NCBI RefSeq assembly: GCF_009689005.1
Contig: NZ_AP021879.1
Location: forward strand, 5,923,724-5,987,723
DNA length: 64,000 bases
Origin: Desulfosarcina ovata subsp. ovata
GTDB taxonomy: Bacteria; Desulfobacterota; Desulfobacteria; Desulfobacterales; Desulfosarcinaceae
Reading direction: 5' to 3'
Shown: one piece after another, positions 54,165 to 62,658 of the stretch
How positions within the stretch are numbered: the stretch's first letter is position 1
How the letters are laid out: each line of letters opens with the position of its first letter
Translations under genes and position numbers: made by a program
Notes under the pieces: generated by a model
Told to the model about the DNA's origin: nothing
Database searches by the model: none
What the model saw: only the letters and a program-made list of their open reading frames with translations

Positions 54165-54808
54165 ACGATAAGCGCCGGGTCTCCTATCTATCCGCGGTAT
54201 ACAACCGGATCTACCGGGGACAGAGCGTATTGATCGAGGGCGAATATGGTGTCGGAAAAACTCGTTTCCTCGAACTGCTCAAACCCAAAAAACTTCAAGG
54301 CGTATGGGTGGAGTCGCTTTTCAATGTGCATGAAATGTTGGCCTCCATCCTTCAAGGGTTGAACTACGAGGCGGTGGCCACTTATCGGCGCACGCCCCAT
54401 CATTTGAAGCTGATCCGCAATCTGACCGATTATTACATCATCATCGACGAGGCCAATGACATCGAAAAAAGGGTTTGGCCCTACCTGAAACGAATCATGG
54501 ACGCGCACGTGCCCATCGTTTTGGCCGGACTGCCAAAGGTGAGGACATATTTGACCAGCCAGCATCCGGATATCCTCAGCCGATTGAAAACCTTGATTCT
54601 GTATCCCATCGTAGTCGAGGATTTCATCCTGGAATACAAGGATTTTGAATCTGAAGCCATCGAACAGATTTATGTGGCCACCAGGGGCGATATGAGAAAA
54701 TTCAAGGAAATTTGCACGGATTGCCGCGACAAGGCCAAAGAACTGGGCCATAGCTTCGTCGATTTAAATCTGGCGGTCGACTTTCTCGCCAATCTTCATC
54801 CCATGTAG
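54140..54808 (+). CDS. AAA ATPase of the transposon (TnsC/TniB/MuB/IstB-like)
   Basis: A 222-aa ATPase; the ATG at 54140 overlaps the transposase end. Walker A is EGEYGVGKTRF, Walker B is YYIIIDEANDI and a sensor region is IVLAGLPKVRTY. Such ATPases pick the target DNA and activate the partner transposase. It lacks any recognised extra targeting domain, so target choice may lie with the other element proteins. Confidence 0.9.
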   Translation: MQRKQSFINDKRRVSYLSAVYNRIYRGQSVLIEGEYGVGKTRFLELLKPKKLQGVWVESLFNVHEMLASILQGLNYEAVATYRRTPHHLKLIRNLTDYYIIIDEANDIEKRVWPYLKRIMDAHVPIVLAGLPKVRTYLTSQHPDILSRLKTLILYPIVVEDFILEYKDFESEAIEQIYVATRGDMRKFKEICTDCRDKAKELGHSFVDLNLAVDFLANLHPM

Positions 54809-55245
54809 GCTCCAAAAAACAATCTCTTCCCTCACTCTGCGGCGAATCAGCTTTCTCCCAAGACCTGTTAATCTAAATCCCACATCGTAACTTTTTTTAA
54901 CTCTCGTAAAGTCGATTGTTATTGCATCGTTTCTCTATTAACCGCTAACGCGCAGCGGCATAAGATGCTTCAAGGCCTGAAATACGATGAAAAAGTTACA
55001 TTATTTTGCAACGTCCTAAAGGCAGCCAATGATCACTAACGCATTAATATATTTGGGATATTTTTTAAACGGGGCCTGAATAAACAGAACGGGAAGCGTT
55101 ACACTATTTTTGCCTTAGCATTGATAACGATTCGTTCACTTGCCCGGAGCCCAATACGAACTTTCCTATAAGAAACGTTGAAAGCCGCAGCCCCAATGGA
55201 AAAAGGCCGCCCCGGCTTCCCGGTCAATGTGAAACGACAGGTTCG
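54809..55245. other. Transposon right end and flank, no genes
   Basis: It holds the inner end copies at 54886-54901 and 54995-55009 and the terminal repeat at 55097-55120. The AT-rich flank to the RelE-like gene shows nothing else. Confidence 0.6.
55097..55120 (-). repeat. Right terminal inverted repeat of the transposon
   Basis: Perfect complement of 50813-50836. An imperfect inner copy (GCAAAATAATGTAAC on the minus strand) lies at 54995-55009. Confidence 0.88.
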
Positions 55246-55503
55246 CTACCGGTATACATCCTTACGATGGCCAACTTTAACAATCCAAACTGTTAATTCT
55301 TCGTCTTGAATTGAATAAATGATACGATATCGGCCTTGACGAATTCGAAAACGCTCCTGGCCGCTTAATTTTTGAGAGCCGGAAGGCCTGGGATTTTCTG
55401 AAAGGGACTCTATTTTTTCGAGAATTCTATTTAATTCTTTTTTGGGGATGGATTCAAAATCTTTCCAGACCGATTTTCTAAAGAAGATTTTATATCCGGC
55501 CAT
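55246..55503 (-). CDS. RelE/ParE-family toxin
   Basis: An 85-aa protein (KIFFRKSVWKDFESIPKKEL, then RIRQGRYRIIYSIQDEELTVWIVKVGHRKDVYR) with the RelE/StbE layout, probably cutting mRNA on the ribosome. It overlaps its antitoxin gene by 14 bp. Intact in length. Confidence 0.9.
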   Translation of the reverse strand: MAGYKIFFRKSVWKDFESIPKKELNRILEKIESLSENPRPSGSQKLSGQERFRIRQGRYRIIYSIQDEELTVWIVKVGHRKDVYR

Positions 55504-55723
55504 CTTTTTTTAGCCTCTTTACCATTTCCTCATAGCTGATCAAGGGTTCATTGGCCCTTTCGTCGAAGGCTGACAGATCCTCAGCATCCTCTGCCAGGGC
55601 TTCTTTAACAATTTCATTAATAATATCAGACATTGAACGCGATGTTTCAACAGATTTAAGACGTAATGCCTGATGCAGGGCAGGGTCTAAGTAAATAGTT
55701 GATCTTTTTGATAATGTAGCCAT
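55490..55723 (-). CDS. CopG/RHH-type antitoxin
   Basis: A 77-aa protein with an N-terminal ribbon-helix-helix-like start (KRSTIYLDPALHQALRLKSV) and a toxin-binding tail (ISYEEMVKRLKKDGRI). It lies just upstream of and overlapping the toxin gene, as antitoxins do, and would repress the operon. Confidence 0.85.
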   Translation of the reverse strand: MATLSKRSTIYLDPALHQALRLKSVETSRSMSDIINEIVKEALAEDAEDLSAFDERANEPLISYEEMVKRLKKDGRI

Positions 55724-55937
55724 AGTGTTACCTCCATTTAGTTCTTGAAAACACTATAGCACCATGACGTCATGATGTCAATTCCAGACAAAACAAATCT
55801 GAAGCGAACGGGGAGCTGAGGGGCCGGGCGGGGAAACTGATGAGCTATCATAAAAAAACAGTACGCTGTGATCGCCACAAGTTTCCCAAAAAATGCCATG
55901 GCCCGCCCGGTCTTGTGTGAAAGCTATTGTTGGCATG

Positions 55938-56273
55938 CTAATAAATGCATGCATCCAGTATGGACAGAACTTCAGATAGGAGTTCATCACTGCTACGTTC
56001 AATTCGTTTGGCACGACGAGCTCGAAAATCGACAGATTTAACTTGCTCAACCATAATGAAACCGGTCAGCTTGCTGTCTTTTGGTATAGGAACGTGGAAG
56101 GGAAAACCTCGCTCTGTGTTTGTTACCGGGCACACAATAGCCAAACCTGTGCTTCGATTGAATAGGTCCTTGCTGACAACAAAAGCAGGGCGTCGCCCCT
56201 TCTGCTCATGACCAGATTGTGGATCAAATGTGATTGCGATAATGTCCCCTTGCTTGGGGACATAAGCAGCCAT
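55938..56273 (-). CDS. mazF: MazF-type mRNA interferase toxin
   Basis: A 111-aa protein with VPKQGDIIAITFDPQSGHEQKGRRPAFVVS and PVTNTERGFPFHV, the conserved MazF core. It cleaves mRNA at short sites. It starts next to the mazE stop (0-1 bp), forming a classic mazEF operon. Confidence 0.93.
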   Translation of the reverse strand: MAAYVPKQGDIIAITFDPQSGHEQKGRRPAFVVSKDLFNRSTGLAIVCPVTNTERGFPFHVPIPKDSKLTGFIMVEQVKSVDFRARRAKRIERSSDELLSEVLSILDACIY

Positions 56274-56522
56274 TTACCAAGTCTCCTTGCCAACCGGATC
56301 ACTCCAGTCGACTTCGCCGGTTTTGTAATTTTCAGGAATACGTGCGACAAGATCCTTGAGACTGTGTTTGCCGCGTATCTTTTTGGCCGGCGTGACAATC
56401 ATAATACCATCTTTTATACTGATATCCACCTCGTCACCGACTCCAAGCTGCGCATCGGCGAGCAGGTTTTTTGTAAGACGAAGCCCTTGGCTGTTTCCCC
56501 ATTTCTGAATTTTTGCAAGCAT
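56274..56522 (-). CDS. mazE: MazE-type antitoxin
   Basis: An 82-aa AbrB-fold protein (IQKWGNSQGLRLTKNLL; GDEVDISIKDGIMIVTPAKK) that binds MazF and its own promoter. It precedes mazF directly. Confidence 0.92.
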   Translation of the reverse strand: MLAKIQKWGNSQGLRLTKNLLADAQLGVGDEVDISIKDGIMIVTPAKKIRGKHSLKDLVARIPENYKTGEVDWSDPVGKETW

Positions 56523-56658
56523 GCGGCCACCTCCTTATGTATATCCGAAGTATAGCCATGATGAACGAAGTGATCAAGGATTATTTTGGCCAACGCAGAA
56601 GTAAGGAGCAGCCAGGGGCTCGCACAGAAAAATTAAACAACTGGTGCTTTCCATGTGA

Positions 56659-56979
56659 TTATTTATCAGAGCTTTTTTGCAGGTTCTGAAATCTATTTGA
56701 CCAATAACCAGGCTTTCGCTTATTGTGCGCAACTGCGATTATTCGGATATGATCCGGCTCAATAGAGTAAATGATCGAATATGGAAATTTTGGCAATAGA
56801 TAACGTCTAAAAGGCGCTTTTAGCGTACGATATATGAAAGGAGATTCGACGATCTTTTGGACTGCAGATTCAACAAGGAGGCGGAATCGACGCCCCAAAC
56901 CTTCTTGACACTTTTCGTAATACATTACAGCCGATAAAAATTCGGCCTGAGCTTCTGGGTCAAATTTAGCCGAATTCAT
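56659..56979 (-). CDS. ParE-family toxin
   Basis: A 106-aa protein (FDPEAQAEFLSAVMYYE; FPYSIIYSIEPDHIRIIAVAHNKRKPGYW) of the RelE/ParE superfamily. The SIIY and AVAH pieces are typical of ParE toxins that act on gyrase or ribosomes. It overlaps its antitoxin gene by 4 bp. Confidence 0.88.
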   Translation of the reverse strand: MNSAKFDPEAQAEFLSAVMYYEKCQEGLGRRFRLLVESAVQKIVESPFIYRTLKAPFRRYLLPKFPYSIIYSIEPDHIRIIAVAHNKRKPGYWSNRFQNLQKSSDK

Positions 56980-57206
56980 TTCAGCATAGAATCAGCTTTT
57001 GCAAAAACTTCATGGGCAGAAATGCCAGGGCGTTTGCCATCCTTGTAATCCTGATAACGACGCTCAGCCTCCTCAATCCAGGCCTCATCCACCTCTGTGA
57101 GCGCCTCTTCGCCGAGGGAACTCAGTAAGCGATCAGCTAAAAATGCGCGTTCTTGGCTGGTGAGGTTAAGTGCATCATGTTCTATTTTTTTCAATAGGTT
57201 AGACAT
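56976..57206 (-). CDS. Addiction module antitoxin (putative component)
   Basis: A 76-aa protein; start after AGGAGG. The sequence ALNLTSQERAFLADRLLSSL and VDEAWIEEAERRYQDYKDGKRPGISAHEVF is the standard pattern of this antitoxin family, which pairs with ParE-like toxins as here. Confidence 0.88.
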   Translation of the reverse strand: MSNLLKKIEHDALNLTSQERAFLADRLLSSLGEEALTEVDEAWIEEAERRYQDYKDGKRPGISAHEVFAKADSMLK

Positions 57207-57281
57207 TCGATACCTCCTAATCAAACTATAACTTATGTAAAATAACACAGTTTCGATTATTTACCAATAATTGGTTTGAGA

Positions 57282-57576
57282 ATCGGGTAGCCGGGGGCTG
57301 TTTCCAGCCCCGAGCCCCCTCAGAACCGTACGTGACAGTTTCCCGTCATACGGCTCAAGCATTCATTAAGGCGTGCCTTTGCTGGGCAGCCCGGCCGTTT
57401 TCGTATTAAGTGAACTATGCTGGGCATGCTTGTTGTCCGTAGGTTCGCTTGAACCTGCGTCGTTTAAAGTACGTATCGTACTCTGGATCAAAGGGGTTAG
57501 CCTTTCCTCTGATCTTTGCATGCCTGACAATTCCTATGCTGCAAGCTCTGGTTGTGTGCCGGGCACGGCACACATC
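57282..57576 (-). mobile_element. 3' remnant of a group II intron
   Basis: On the minus strand, the domain V hairpin GAGCCGTATGACGGGAAACT... closing with ACGTACGGTTC is at 57323-57356. A domain VI-like stem (GGGGCTGGAAACAGCCCC) and the probable 3' end near 57282 follow. Upstream of it lies a reverse-transcriptase C-terminal fragment (57415-57576). The 5' part of this intron is missing. Confidence 0.75.
57415..57576 (-). pseudogene. C-terminal fragment of a group II intron reverse transcriptase
   Basis: Fifty-three codons open to a stop: ...IVRHAKIRGKANPFDPEYDT then YFKRRRFKRTYGQQACPA. The RH-KI-G-ANPFDPEY-YF pattern resembles the region after domain X in intron-encoded maturases with HNH tails. 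It is truncated at the 5' side by the junction with the plus-strand intron sequence. Confidence 0.6.
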
Positions 57577-58394
57577 TTAAAAGTGAGCCAAGCATATCAG
57601 TCTGTTGGATCGCTTGGCAAGTCTTAGACCCAGCCCGATGGAGGCGAAGGGTGTAGCGACATGGCAACTGGGTATCCGGCAACGGTGCCTGGGGAGGAAG
57701 CCGCCCTGCTGCGGCAGGGCCGTCGCGAAGGTACGGGGTGACGAACAGAAATCGAGTCAGGCGCGCATCTGTGGGACCAGCCTGCAACACAAGGTTAAGT
57801 CCTCTATCCATCTCAGGCAGTGCTCGTATACTCGGCGCTTACGTACCGAAAGATGTGTGTTTACCCCGGGAGGCCCGCTGCATCTCGGGTGCTGTCGTGT
57901 GAATTTGCCGGTAAAGGGGAATCCGGCCACCAAAACCCCCGGCATCGTCGGAAGCCTGGCCCCTGACCGGCGATGAGCCAAACTCCATTATGGAGAGGAA
58001 CACGAAACCAAAGGAGCCAGCGGCGACAGATCATTCGAGTGAGCAAACCGCAAGGTGCGCCACCGTGCAGCGGGAGTCAGCTTAAGGGCATAATGTAACC
58101 GGAGGAAACGAGATGCGCGAGCTACCCGCGGGTCAAGCGTAACAGGAGGCTCACCCCGGTGAAAGGCCCGAACGGTGCCCGGACCGAATGGCACGGGTAA
58201 ATGAAAATGACCATTAGGAGACGTGTACTTATGAACATAAAGCCACAGCAGATGGAAATGTTTGTAGCGTCGCGGCTTGCCGAAAGTCTGGGTAGAAACG
58301 CCGGCGAGAAAGTTTACCAAAATCATCGGAAAACCCTTTTACCAGAAGCTTCATGTCGCATAGCTCTGCGTTCCCAGACTTTTTGACAAATCAG
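57556..58394 (+). mobile_element. 5' part of a second group II intron (structured RNA)
   Basis: It begins GTGTGCCGGGCAC (GUGYG-type 5' end). Stems such as GCCAAGC/GCTTGGC (57586-57619) follow, with long GC-rich conserved-looking RNA segments (GGAGGAAACGAG and GTGCCCGG near 58100-58180) and a short open frame starting at 58231. This fits domain I of a bacterial group II intron by pattern memory, not by a search. The element is cut at its right by the IS21 element and has no reverse transcriptase. Confidence 0.55.
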
Positions 58395-58442
58395 GCGTTG
58401 TCAGTTTATATGATGGGTGCTGCGATTGTCCCCATGTTTATT

Positions 58443-58850
58443 TTACTCAGCCGGTTTTGACCTCTTTCGATAGCTGGGGCCCTCCAAAATAAGGACATGC
58501 GCGTTGTAAACCAGACGGTCGGCGATCGCTGTGGCCACGGTGGTGCTATCAAATATTTTACCCCAGTCGCCAAAAGGCAAATTGGTCGTAATGATCGTCG
58601 ATTTTACCTGATGCCGATGGCTGATGACCTGGAAGAACAGATTTGATCCTTGCTGGCCAAGCGGAAGATAACCGATCTCGTCACAAACAAGCAAATCCTG
58701 GGATTGATAGTGGTGGAGTTTTTTCAGCAAAGAATGGTCTGCCTCTGCAGCGATCAAATGATTGAGCATATCCATCGTCGAGGTGAAAAGCGTTTTGATA
58801 CCGGCCTGAGTGGCGGCATAGGCGATGCACTTGGCCAGGAAGCTTTTTCC
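58443..58850 (-). pseudogene. istB: istB C-terminal part (IS21 ATPase), 3' of the RIT insertion
   Basis: After the junction the frame reads GKSFLAKCIAYAATQAGIKT and continues with DLLVCDEIGYLPLGQQGSNL (Walker B) and STIITTNLPFGDWGKIF (sensor). It is the direct continuation of the 5' piece at 62321-62658. The gene is broken within the P-loop and cannot make a full ATPase in one piece. Confidence 0.9.
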
Positions 58851-58907
58851 GTTATGTAAAGCTTTACATAACGGAAATTATGTGAAGCATTCACTTATGT
58901 AAAGTAA
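58849..58907 (+). repeat. Left end of the RIT element
   Basis: A 26-bp perfect palindrome (CCGTTATGTAAAG plus its complement, 58849-58874) is followed by the inverted repeat AATTATGTGAAGCATTCACT (58876 onward, 32 bp). That 32-bp unit matches the right-end repeat at 62291-62322 with a few mismatches. The core TTATGTAAAG recurs five times at the two ends. Confidence 0.85.
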
Positions 58908-58995
58908 TGAGGCGAATGCCCTTCAAATTCAGATAGTAGCGCATAATCACTTTCCATAATATTATCCTTGAAAAACCATTTCAAAGGAGAACGTT

Positions 58996-60258
58996 ATGGA
59001 AAAAGCAACCATCAGGGAACTGATCGAAGCGGTCATCGGGGAACTTGAACGACTCGGTTATGCATCCGAGACCATCAAATTGTATCAAAGGCTGTATCAA
59101 AAATTTCTACTGTATGCGGATGAGAGACAGATACATCACCATTCCTTAGACGTGTGTCACCGGTGGCTGAGAGATACCCTCGGAATAGACCCTACACTTG
59201 TGGGCAGTGGGAATGAGCACGCTTACAAACGAAACTCCTATCTTCCGATCCGGGTGTGCCAGTGCCTGGCTGAATGGCAACTCCATGGATGCCTCCCGTT
59301 AAAAAAGCAGGGCAAACTTGCCGCCCTTGAGCTTCCCAATCAATTCAAAGATGCATATGATTCATACGTTACCCTTTGCTGCAAGGCAGGATACTCCGAA
59401 AGGGGTACCTACACCAGGCTCAATCGGATCAAACGTATGCTGCTTTTTTTCGACCAGCATGGGGTATCAAGTTTGCAGAGTATTACCGCCGAAAGAATAT
59501 CGGAGTTTTTCCGCTCACAAATTGAACTGGATAGTCGGACAGTCGCCACCATGCTGACCGCAAGTAGGGTGTTTTTCCGTCATCTCTACCGAAAGGGGTT
59601 TACTGAAGAAAACCTATCGGACAAGTTGCCGGTGGTAAAAGCAAACCGGAAGTTCCGTCTTCCTCGCATATGGAATCAGGAGGATTTGTTGTCAGTTCTC
59701 AATTCAATAGATCGGGGCAATCCTGTGGGCAAACGCGATTATGCCATAATGATGCTCGTCACCCGATACGGATTGCGTTCGGCTGATGTGAAAACCCTGA
59801 AGCTCTCGGATCTACGCTGGAGTGAGAACGTGATTGAGCTCGTTCAGAGTAAGACCCGCAACCCGTTGAGATTGCCGATGTTGCGGGACGTCGGGTGGGC
59901 TATCATTGATTACCTACAGAATGGTCGGCCGCACTCCGAGCATCCGGAGGTATTCCTTACCTGCACAGTACCAATACGACCATTCGGTCTGAACTCCTGC
60001 GCTTTGAATGCCATCCTGACCAAACGAATCCAGCAGGCGGGCGTTAGAATCTCCAGTGAAGTGCCCAAGGGAATGCATTCGCTTCGGCATACTCTTGCCA
60101 GCGTGATGCTCGCAAATGATGTCGAGCTTTCGGTAATTTCCTCGGTACTTGGGCACGTCACTTCTGAGGCAACCAGCGTTTACCTCCATACTGACATTGC
60201 CAGACTGAAAGAATGTGCGCTTGACCCTGAGGAGGTATTACCCAATGGAACCACGTGA
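58996..60258 (+). CDS. RIT recombinase A
   Basis: A 420-aa tyrosine recombinase; start after AAGGAGAACG. Catalytic Arg in RYGLRSADV, HxLRH in GMHSLRHTLAS and a C-terminal GHVTSEATSVYLHTD carrying the nucleophilic Tyr. First of three; overlaps the next gene by 14 bp. Confidence 0.93.
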   Translation: MEKATIRELIEAVIGELERLGYASETIKLYQRLYQKFLLYADERQIHHHSLDVCHRWLRDTLGIDPTLVGSGNEHAYKRNSYLPIRVCQCLAEWQLHGCLPLKKQGKLAALELPNQFKDAYDSYVTLCCKAGYSERGTYTRLNRIKRMLLFFDQHGVSSLQSITAERISEFFRSQIELDSRTVATMLTASRVFFRHLYRKGFTEENLSDKLPVVKANRKFRLPRIWNQEDLLSVLNSIDRGNPVGKRDYAIMMLVTRYGLRSADVKTLKLSDLRWSENVIELVQSKTRNPLRLPMLRDVGWAIIDYLQNGRPHSEHPEVFLTCTVPIRPFGLNSCALNAILTKRIQQAGVRISSEVPKGMHSLRHTLASVMLANDVELSVISSVLGHVTSEATSVYLHTDIARLKECALDPEEVLPNGTT

Positions 60259-61219
60259 GGAAACATTTGCGCAGATCGTAGACGACTATGTTCAGGAAAA
60301 AAGGGCAACCGGATATCGTTTCGACAAAGGATCTCAGATGCTCCGCCGAATCGTTGATATCCAAGAGGAGATCGATCATGGTATTCCCCGACTCTCCCGA
60401 AAACTGGTAGAGCGGTGGATTGAAAAGACGCCGTGGGAAAACGAGACGAACAGAAGTCACCGGCTCTCCGTTCTTCGTGGTCTGGGGGCATACATGGTCC
60501 GTATGGGATATGATGCGATTATCGTTCCACAGCGGCTCACCCTTCTGAAGGACTACGCCTATACGCCCTACATCTTTTCCGATCGCGAGCTCGGCTCGCT
60601 GCTTGGTACCGTAGACCAGCTGTGCGCCACCGGCATCTCAACCCATTCGGATTTGGTCTTCCCGGTGGTGTTCAGAATCCTGATTGGCTGCGGATCGCGG
60701 ATCACCGAAACACTGCAAATAGAAAAGAAGGATGTCGATGTCGAGAATGGCACATTATCGCTACGCATTACGAAAAACAGAAAAGAGCGGATCATTCCCA
60801 TGGCCGAATCTCTTGTGCTAAGATGCCGGGAATATGTTTGTAACAGTCAATCCATACGTAGCTTCAACTCGTCGCGATGGTTTTTCCCAAACAAGAAGAG
60901 CATACCATACAATTCCGGAACCGCGTACGGCCTATATCGAAAGGCGTTACGTTTGTCAGGCATTTCTCACGGCGGCAGGGGGAAAGGCCCTCGTTTACAT
61001 GACCTGCGCCACACCTTTGCTGTTCGGGTCCTGAACAAGTGGGTTCGGGATGGCAAGAATCTCACGACAGCACTTCCCTACCTTGCTATCTACATGGGGC
61101 ATGAAGGACTGAAAGCATGCCAACATTATCTGCGGCTTACTGCAGTGATGTTTCCTGAGTTGATAAAGACCGTAGAAAAAAAATATGGGTGGATCATCCC
61201 GGAGGCCTACCATGAATGA
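60245..61219 (+). CDS. RIT recombinase B
   Basis: A 324-aa tyrosine recombinase; start MEPREETFAQ at 60245 follows GAGGAGG. Catalytic Arg in IGCGSRITETLQI, LHDLRHTFAV and Tyr in CQHYLRLT. It overlaps genes A and C, pointing to coupled translation in fixed ratio. Confidence 0.93.
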   Translation: MEPREETFAQIVDDYVQEKRATGYRFDKGSQMLRRIVDIQEEIDHGIPRLSRKLVERWIEKTPWENETNRSHRLSVLRGLGAYMVRMGYDAIIVPQRLTLLKDYAYTPYIFSDRELGSLLGTVDQLCATGISTHSDLVFPVVFRILIGCGSRITETLQIEKKDVDVENGTLSLRITKNRKERIIPMAESLVLRCREYVCNSQSIRSFNSSRWFFPNKKSIPYNSGTAYGLYRKALRLSGISHGGRGKGPRLHDLRHTFAVRVLNKWVRDGKNLTTALPYLAIYMGHEGLKACQHYLRLTAVMFPELIKTVEKKYGWIIPEAYHE

Positions 61220-62234
61220 GACTGATTTCGCCTTACATATCAATGGGTTTTTCTCGCGCTACCTCCCCGGACAGCGGAACCTGAGTACGAACACCATCAC
61301 CTCCTATCGAGACGCATTTAAACTGTTCTTGGTATTCTGCGAGACGGACAGAAAAATGAAAGCCGACAAGATCCGCATCTCCGACCTCACTCCGGAGTTG
61401 GTAGCCGAATACTTGGCTTGGCTTGAACGGGTGCGACACTGTGGAGTCGGGACCCGAAACCAACGATTGGCTGCGTTCAAATCATTTTTTCACTACGTGG
61501 CTTCATTGCAGCCGGAGCACCTACTGAATTGCCAGCGTATACTTGACCTTCCAATGAAGAAGGTTGCACGCAAGGCGATGAACTACTTCAGTCCAGAAGG
61601 ATTACACCTGTTACTCAGCCAGCCCGATACCAGCACTCCGAAAGGGCGGCGTGACCATGCGCTACTCGTGCTTCTCTACGATACCGCGGCAAGAGTCCAG
61701 GAGATTATCGACCTTCGTGTGCGGGATGTCAGACTGGAGCAACCCGCCACAGTCACCCTGTACGGAAAAGGTAGAAAGACGCGCGTTGTTCCTGTCACCG
61801 TGAAGACAGCATCTATTATGGAAGGATATTTTCAGGAAAAGGGATGGATCGAAAGATCCAATGCGTCTGATTTTCCGGTATTCATGAACAGCCGGAAATG
61901 CAAACTGTCGCGCGCAGGTGTCGCCTACATCCTGTCCAAACACGTCAAGAGCATGTCCATTGAGGGCAGTCACCATGTACCGGGAACGGTTTCACCTCAC
62001 TGTCTCAGACATACAAAGGCCATTCATTTGCTCAGAAGTGGTGTTCCGCTGATCTATATTCGGGATATTCTCGGCCACGTTTCGGTGACAACCACAGAAA
62101 TTTATGCAAAGGTGGATGCAGAAGCGAAACGCAAGGCGCTCGAAGACGCGTATGAAGTACCGTCACAGGATATCATACCCAGCTGGGAGAAGGACCGGGG
62201 CCTGATGACCTGGCTTGTGGAGCTTTGTGCTTAA
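61212..62234 (+). CDS. RIT recombinase C
   Basis: A 340-aa tyrosine recombinase; start MNETDFALHI at 61212 follows GGAGG. Catalytic Arg in DTAARVQEI, SPHCLRHTKA and Tyr in TTTEIYAKVD. It ends 57 bp before the right inverted repeat. Confidence 0.93.
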   Translation: MNETDFALHINGFFSRYLPGQRNLSTNTITSYRDAFKLFLVFCETDRKMKADKIRISDLTPELVAEYLAWLERVRHCGVGTRNQRLAAFKSFFHYVASLQPEHLLNCQRILDLPMKKVARKAMNYFSPEGLHLLLSQPDTSTPKGRRDHALLVLLYDTAARVQEIIDLRVRDVRLEQPATVTLYGKGRKTRVVPVTVKTASIMEGYFQEKGWIERSNASDFPVFMNSRKCKLSRAGVAYILSKHVKSMSIEGSHHVPGTVSPHCLRHTKAIHLLRSGVPLIYIRDILGHVSVTTTEIYAKVDAEAKRKALEDAYEVPSQDIIPSWEKDRGLMTWLVELCA

Positions 62235-62290
62235 AATGTTATGTAAAGTAGCTGGAGGAGTTATCGTTACATGGAATGAAATTGCGTGGG

Positions 62291-62322
62291 TAACTTTACA
62301 TAAGCGAATGCTTCACATAATT
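62291..62322 (-). repeat. Right inverted repeat of the RIT element
   Basis: Reverse complement of 58876-58907 with about two mismatches; an extra TTATGTAAAG copy lies at 62240-62249. Confidence 0.85.
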
Positions 62323-62658
62323 CCCAACCCCAGGATTACCAATCAAAATGATGTCCATTTTTTGCCGGATAAACTCCAGGGTAAGTAGATTTAGAATTTT
62401 TGTTTTCTGTTTTTTACGGGAACTGTGATGGTCGAAGTCAAACTGGTCGACGGTGGGCTTTTCAAGCAGGTTAGACCGTTTAAACATCAGAAAAATACGG
62501 TTTTGCCGGCGCTGTTCAAGTTCGAGGTCAAACAAATGTTCGATGGTTTTCAGGCAAGGCCAGTTTTGCGTACTGGCATGTTCTATAACTTGATCCAGAT
62601 TCAGCATGACGGCTTTTAGCCGGAGCTGTTTACACTGCTCTATAATTTTCTCAACCAT
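62321..62658 (-). pseudogene. istB: istB N-terminal part, 5' of the RIT insertion
   Basis: Opens MVEKIIEQCKQLRLKAVMLN and runs to MDIILIGNPGVG, the start of the P-loop. It then reads into RIT DNA (NYVKHSLM). It overlaps istA by 8 bp, the usual istA-istB coupling. Confidence 0.9.

Larger units (their letters stand above)
50813..55120. mobile_element. Five-gene Mu/Tn7-like transposon
   Basis: A 4,308-bp element bounded by 24-bp inverted repeats (TGCTAAGGCAAAAATAG...) at 50813-50836 and 55097-55120. Extra copies of the inner motif lie inside each end (50854-50869; 54995-55009; possibly 54886-54901). That is the end layout of transposons whose transposase binds several sites. It encodes, in order, a Cys-rich protein, a CHC2 zinc-finger protein, a ParB/DUF3102-like protein, a DDE transposase and an AAA ATPase. 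No target duplication is evident. Confidence 0.85.
58851..62324 (+). mobile_element. RIT element (three tandem tyrosine recombinases) inserted in istB
   Basis: A ~3.5-kb element with inverted end repeats and three overlapping tyrosine recombinase genes on one strand, the hallmark of recombinase-in-trio elements. It separates GNPGVG from KSFLAK of istB, with TTCC (GGAA) shared at both junctions. Confidence 0.9.

Noticed and set aside
50804..55130. Target duplication for the five-gene transposon
   Set aside because: Bases flanking the 24-bp ends (CCCGCT on the left, TTGATA on the right) do not match, so no duplication is claimed.
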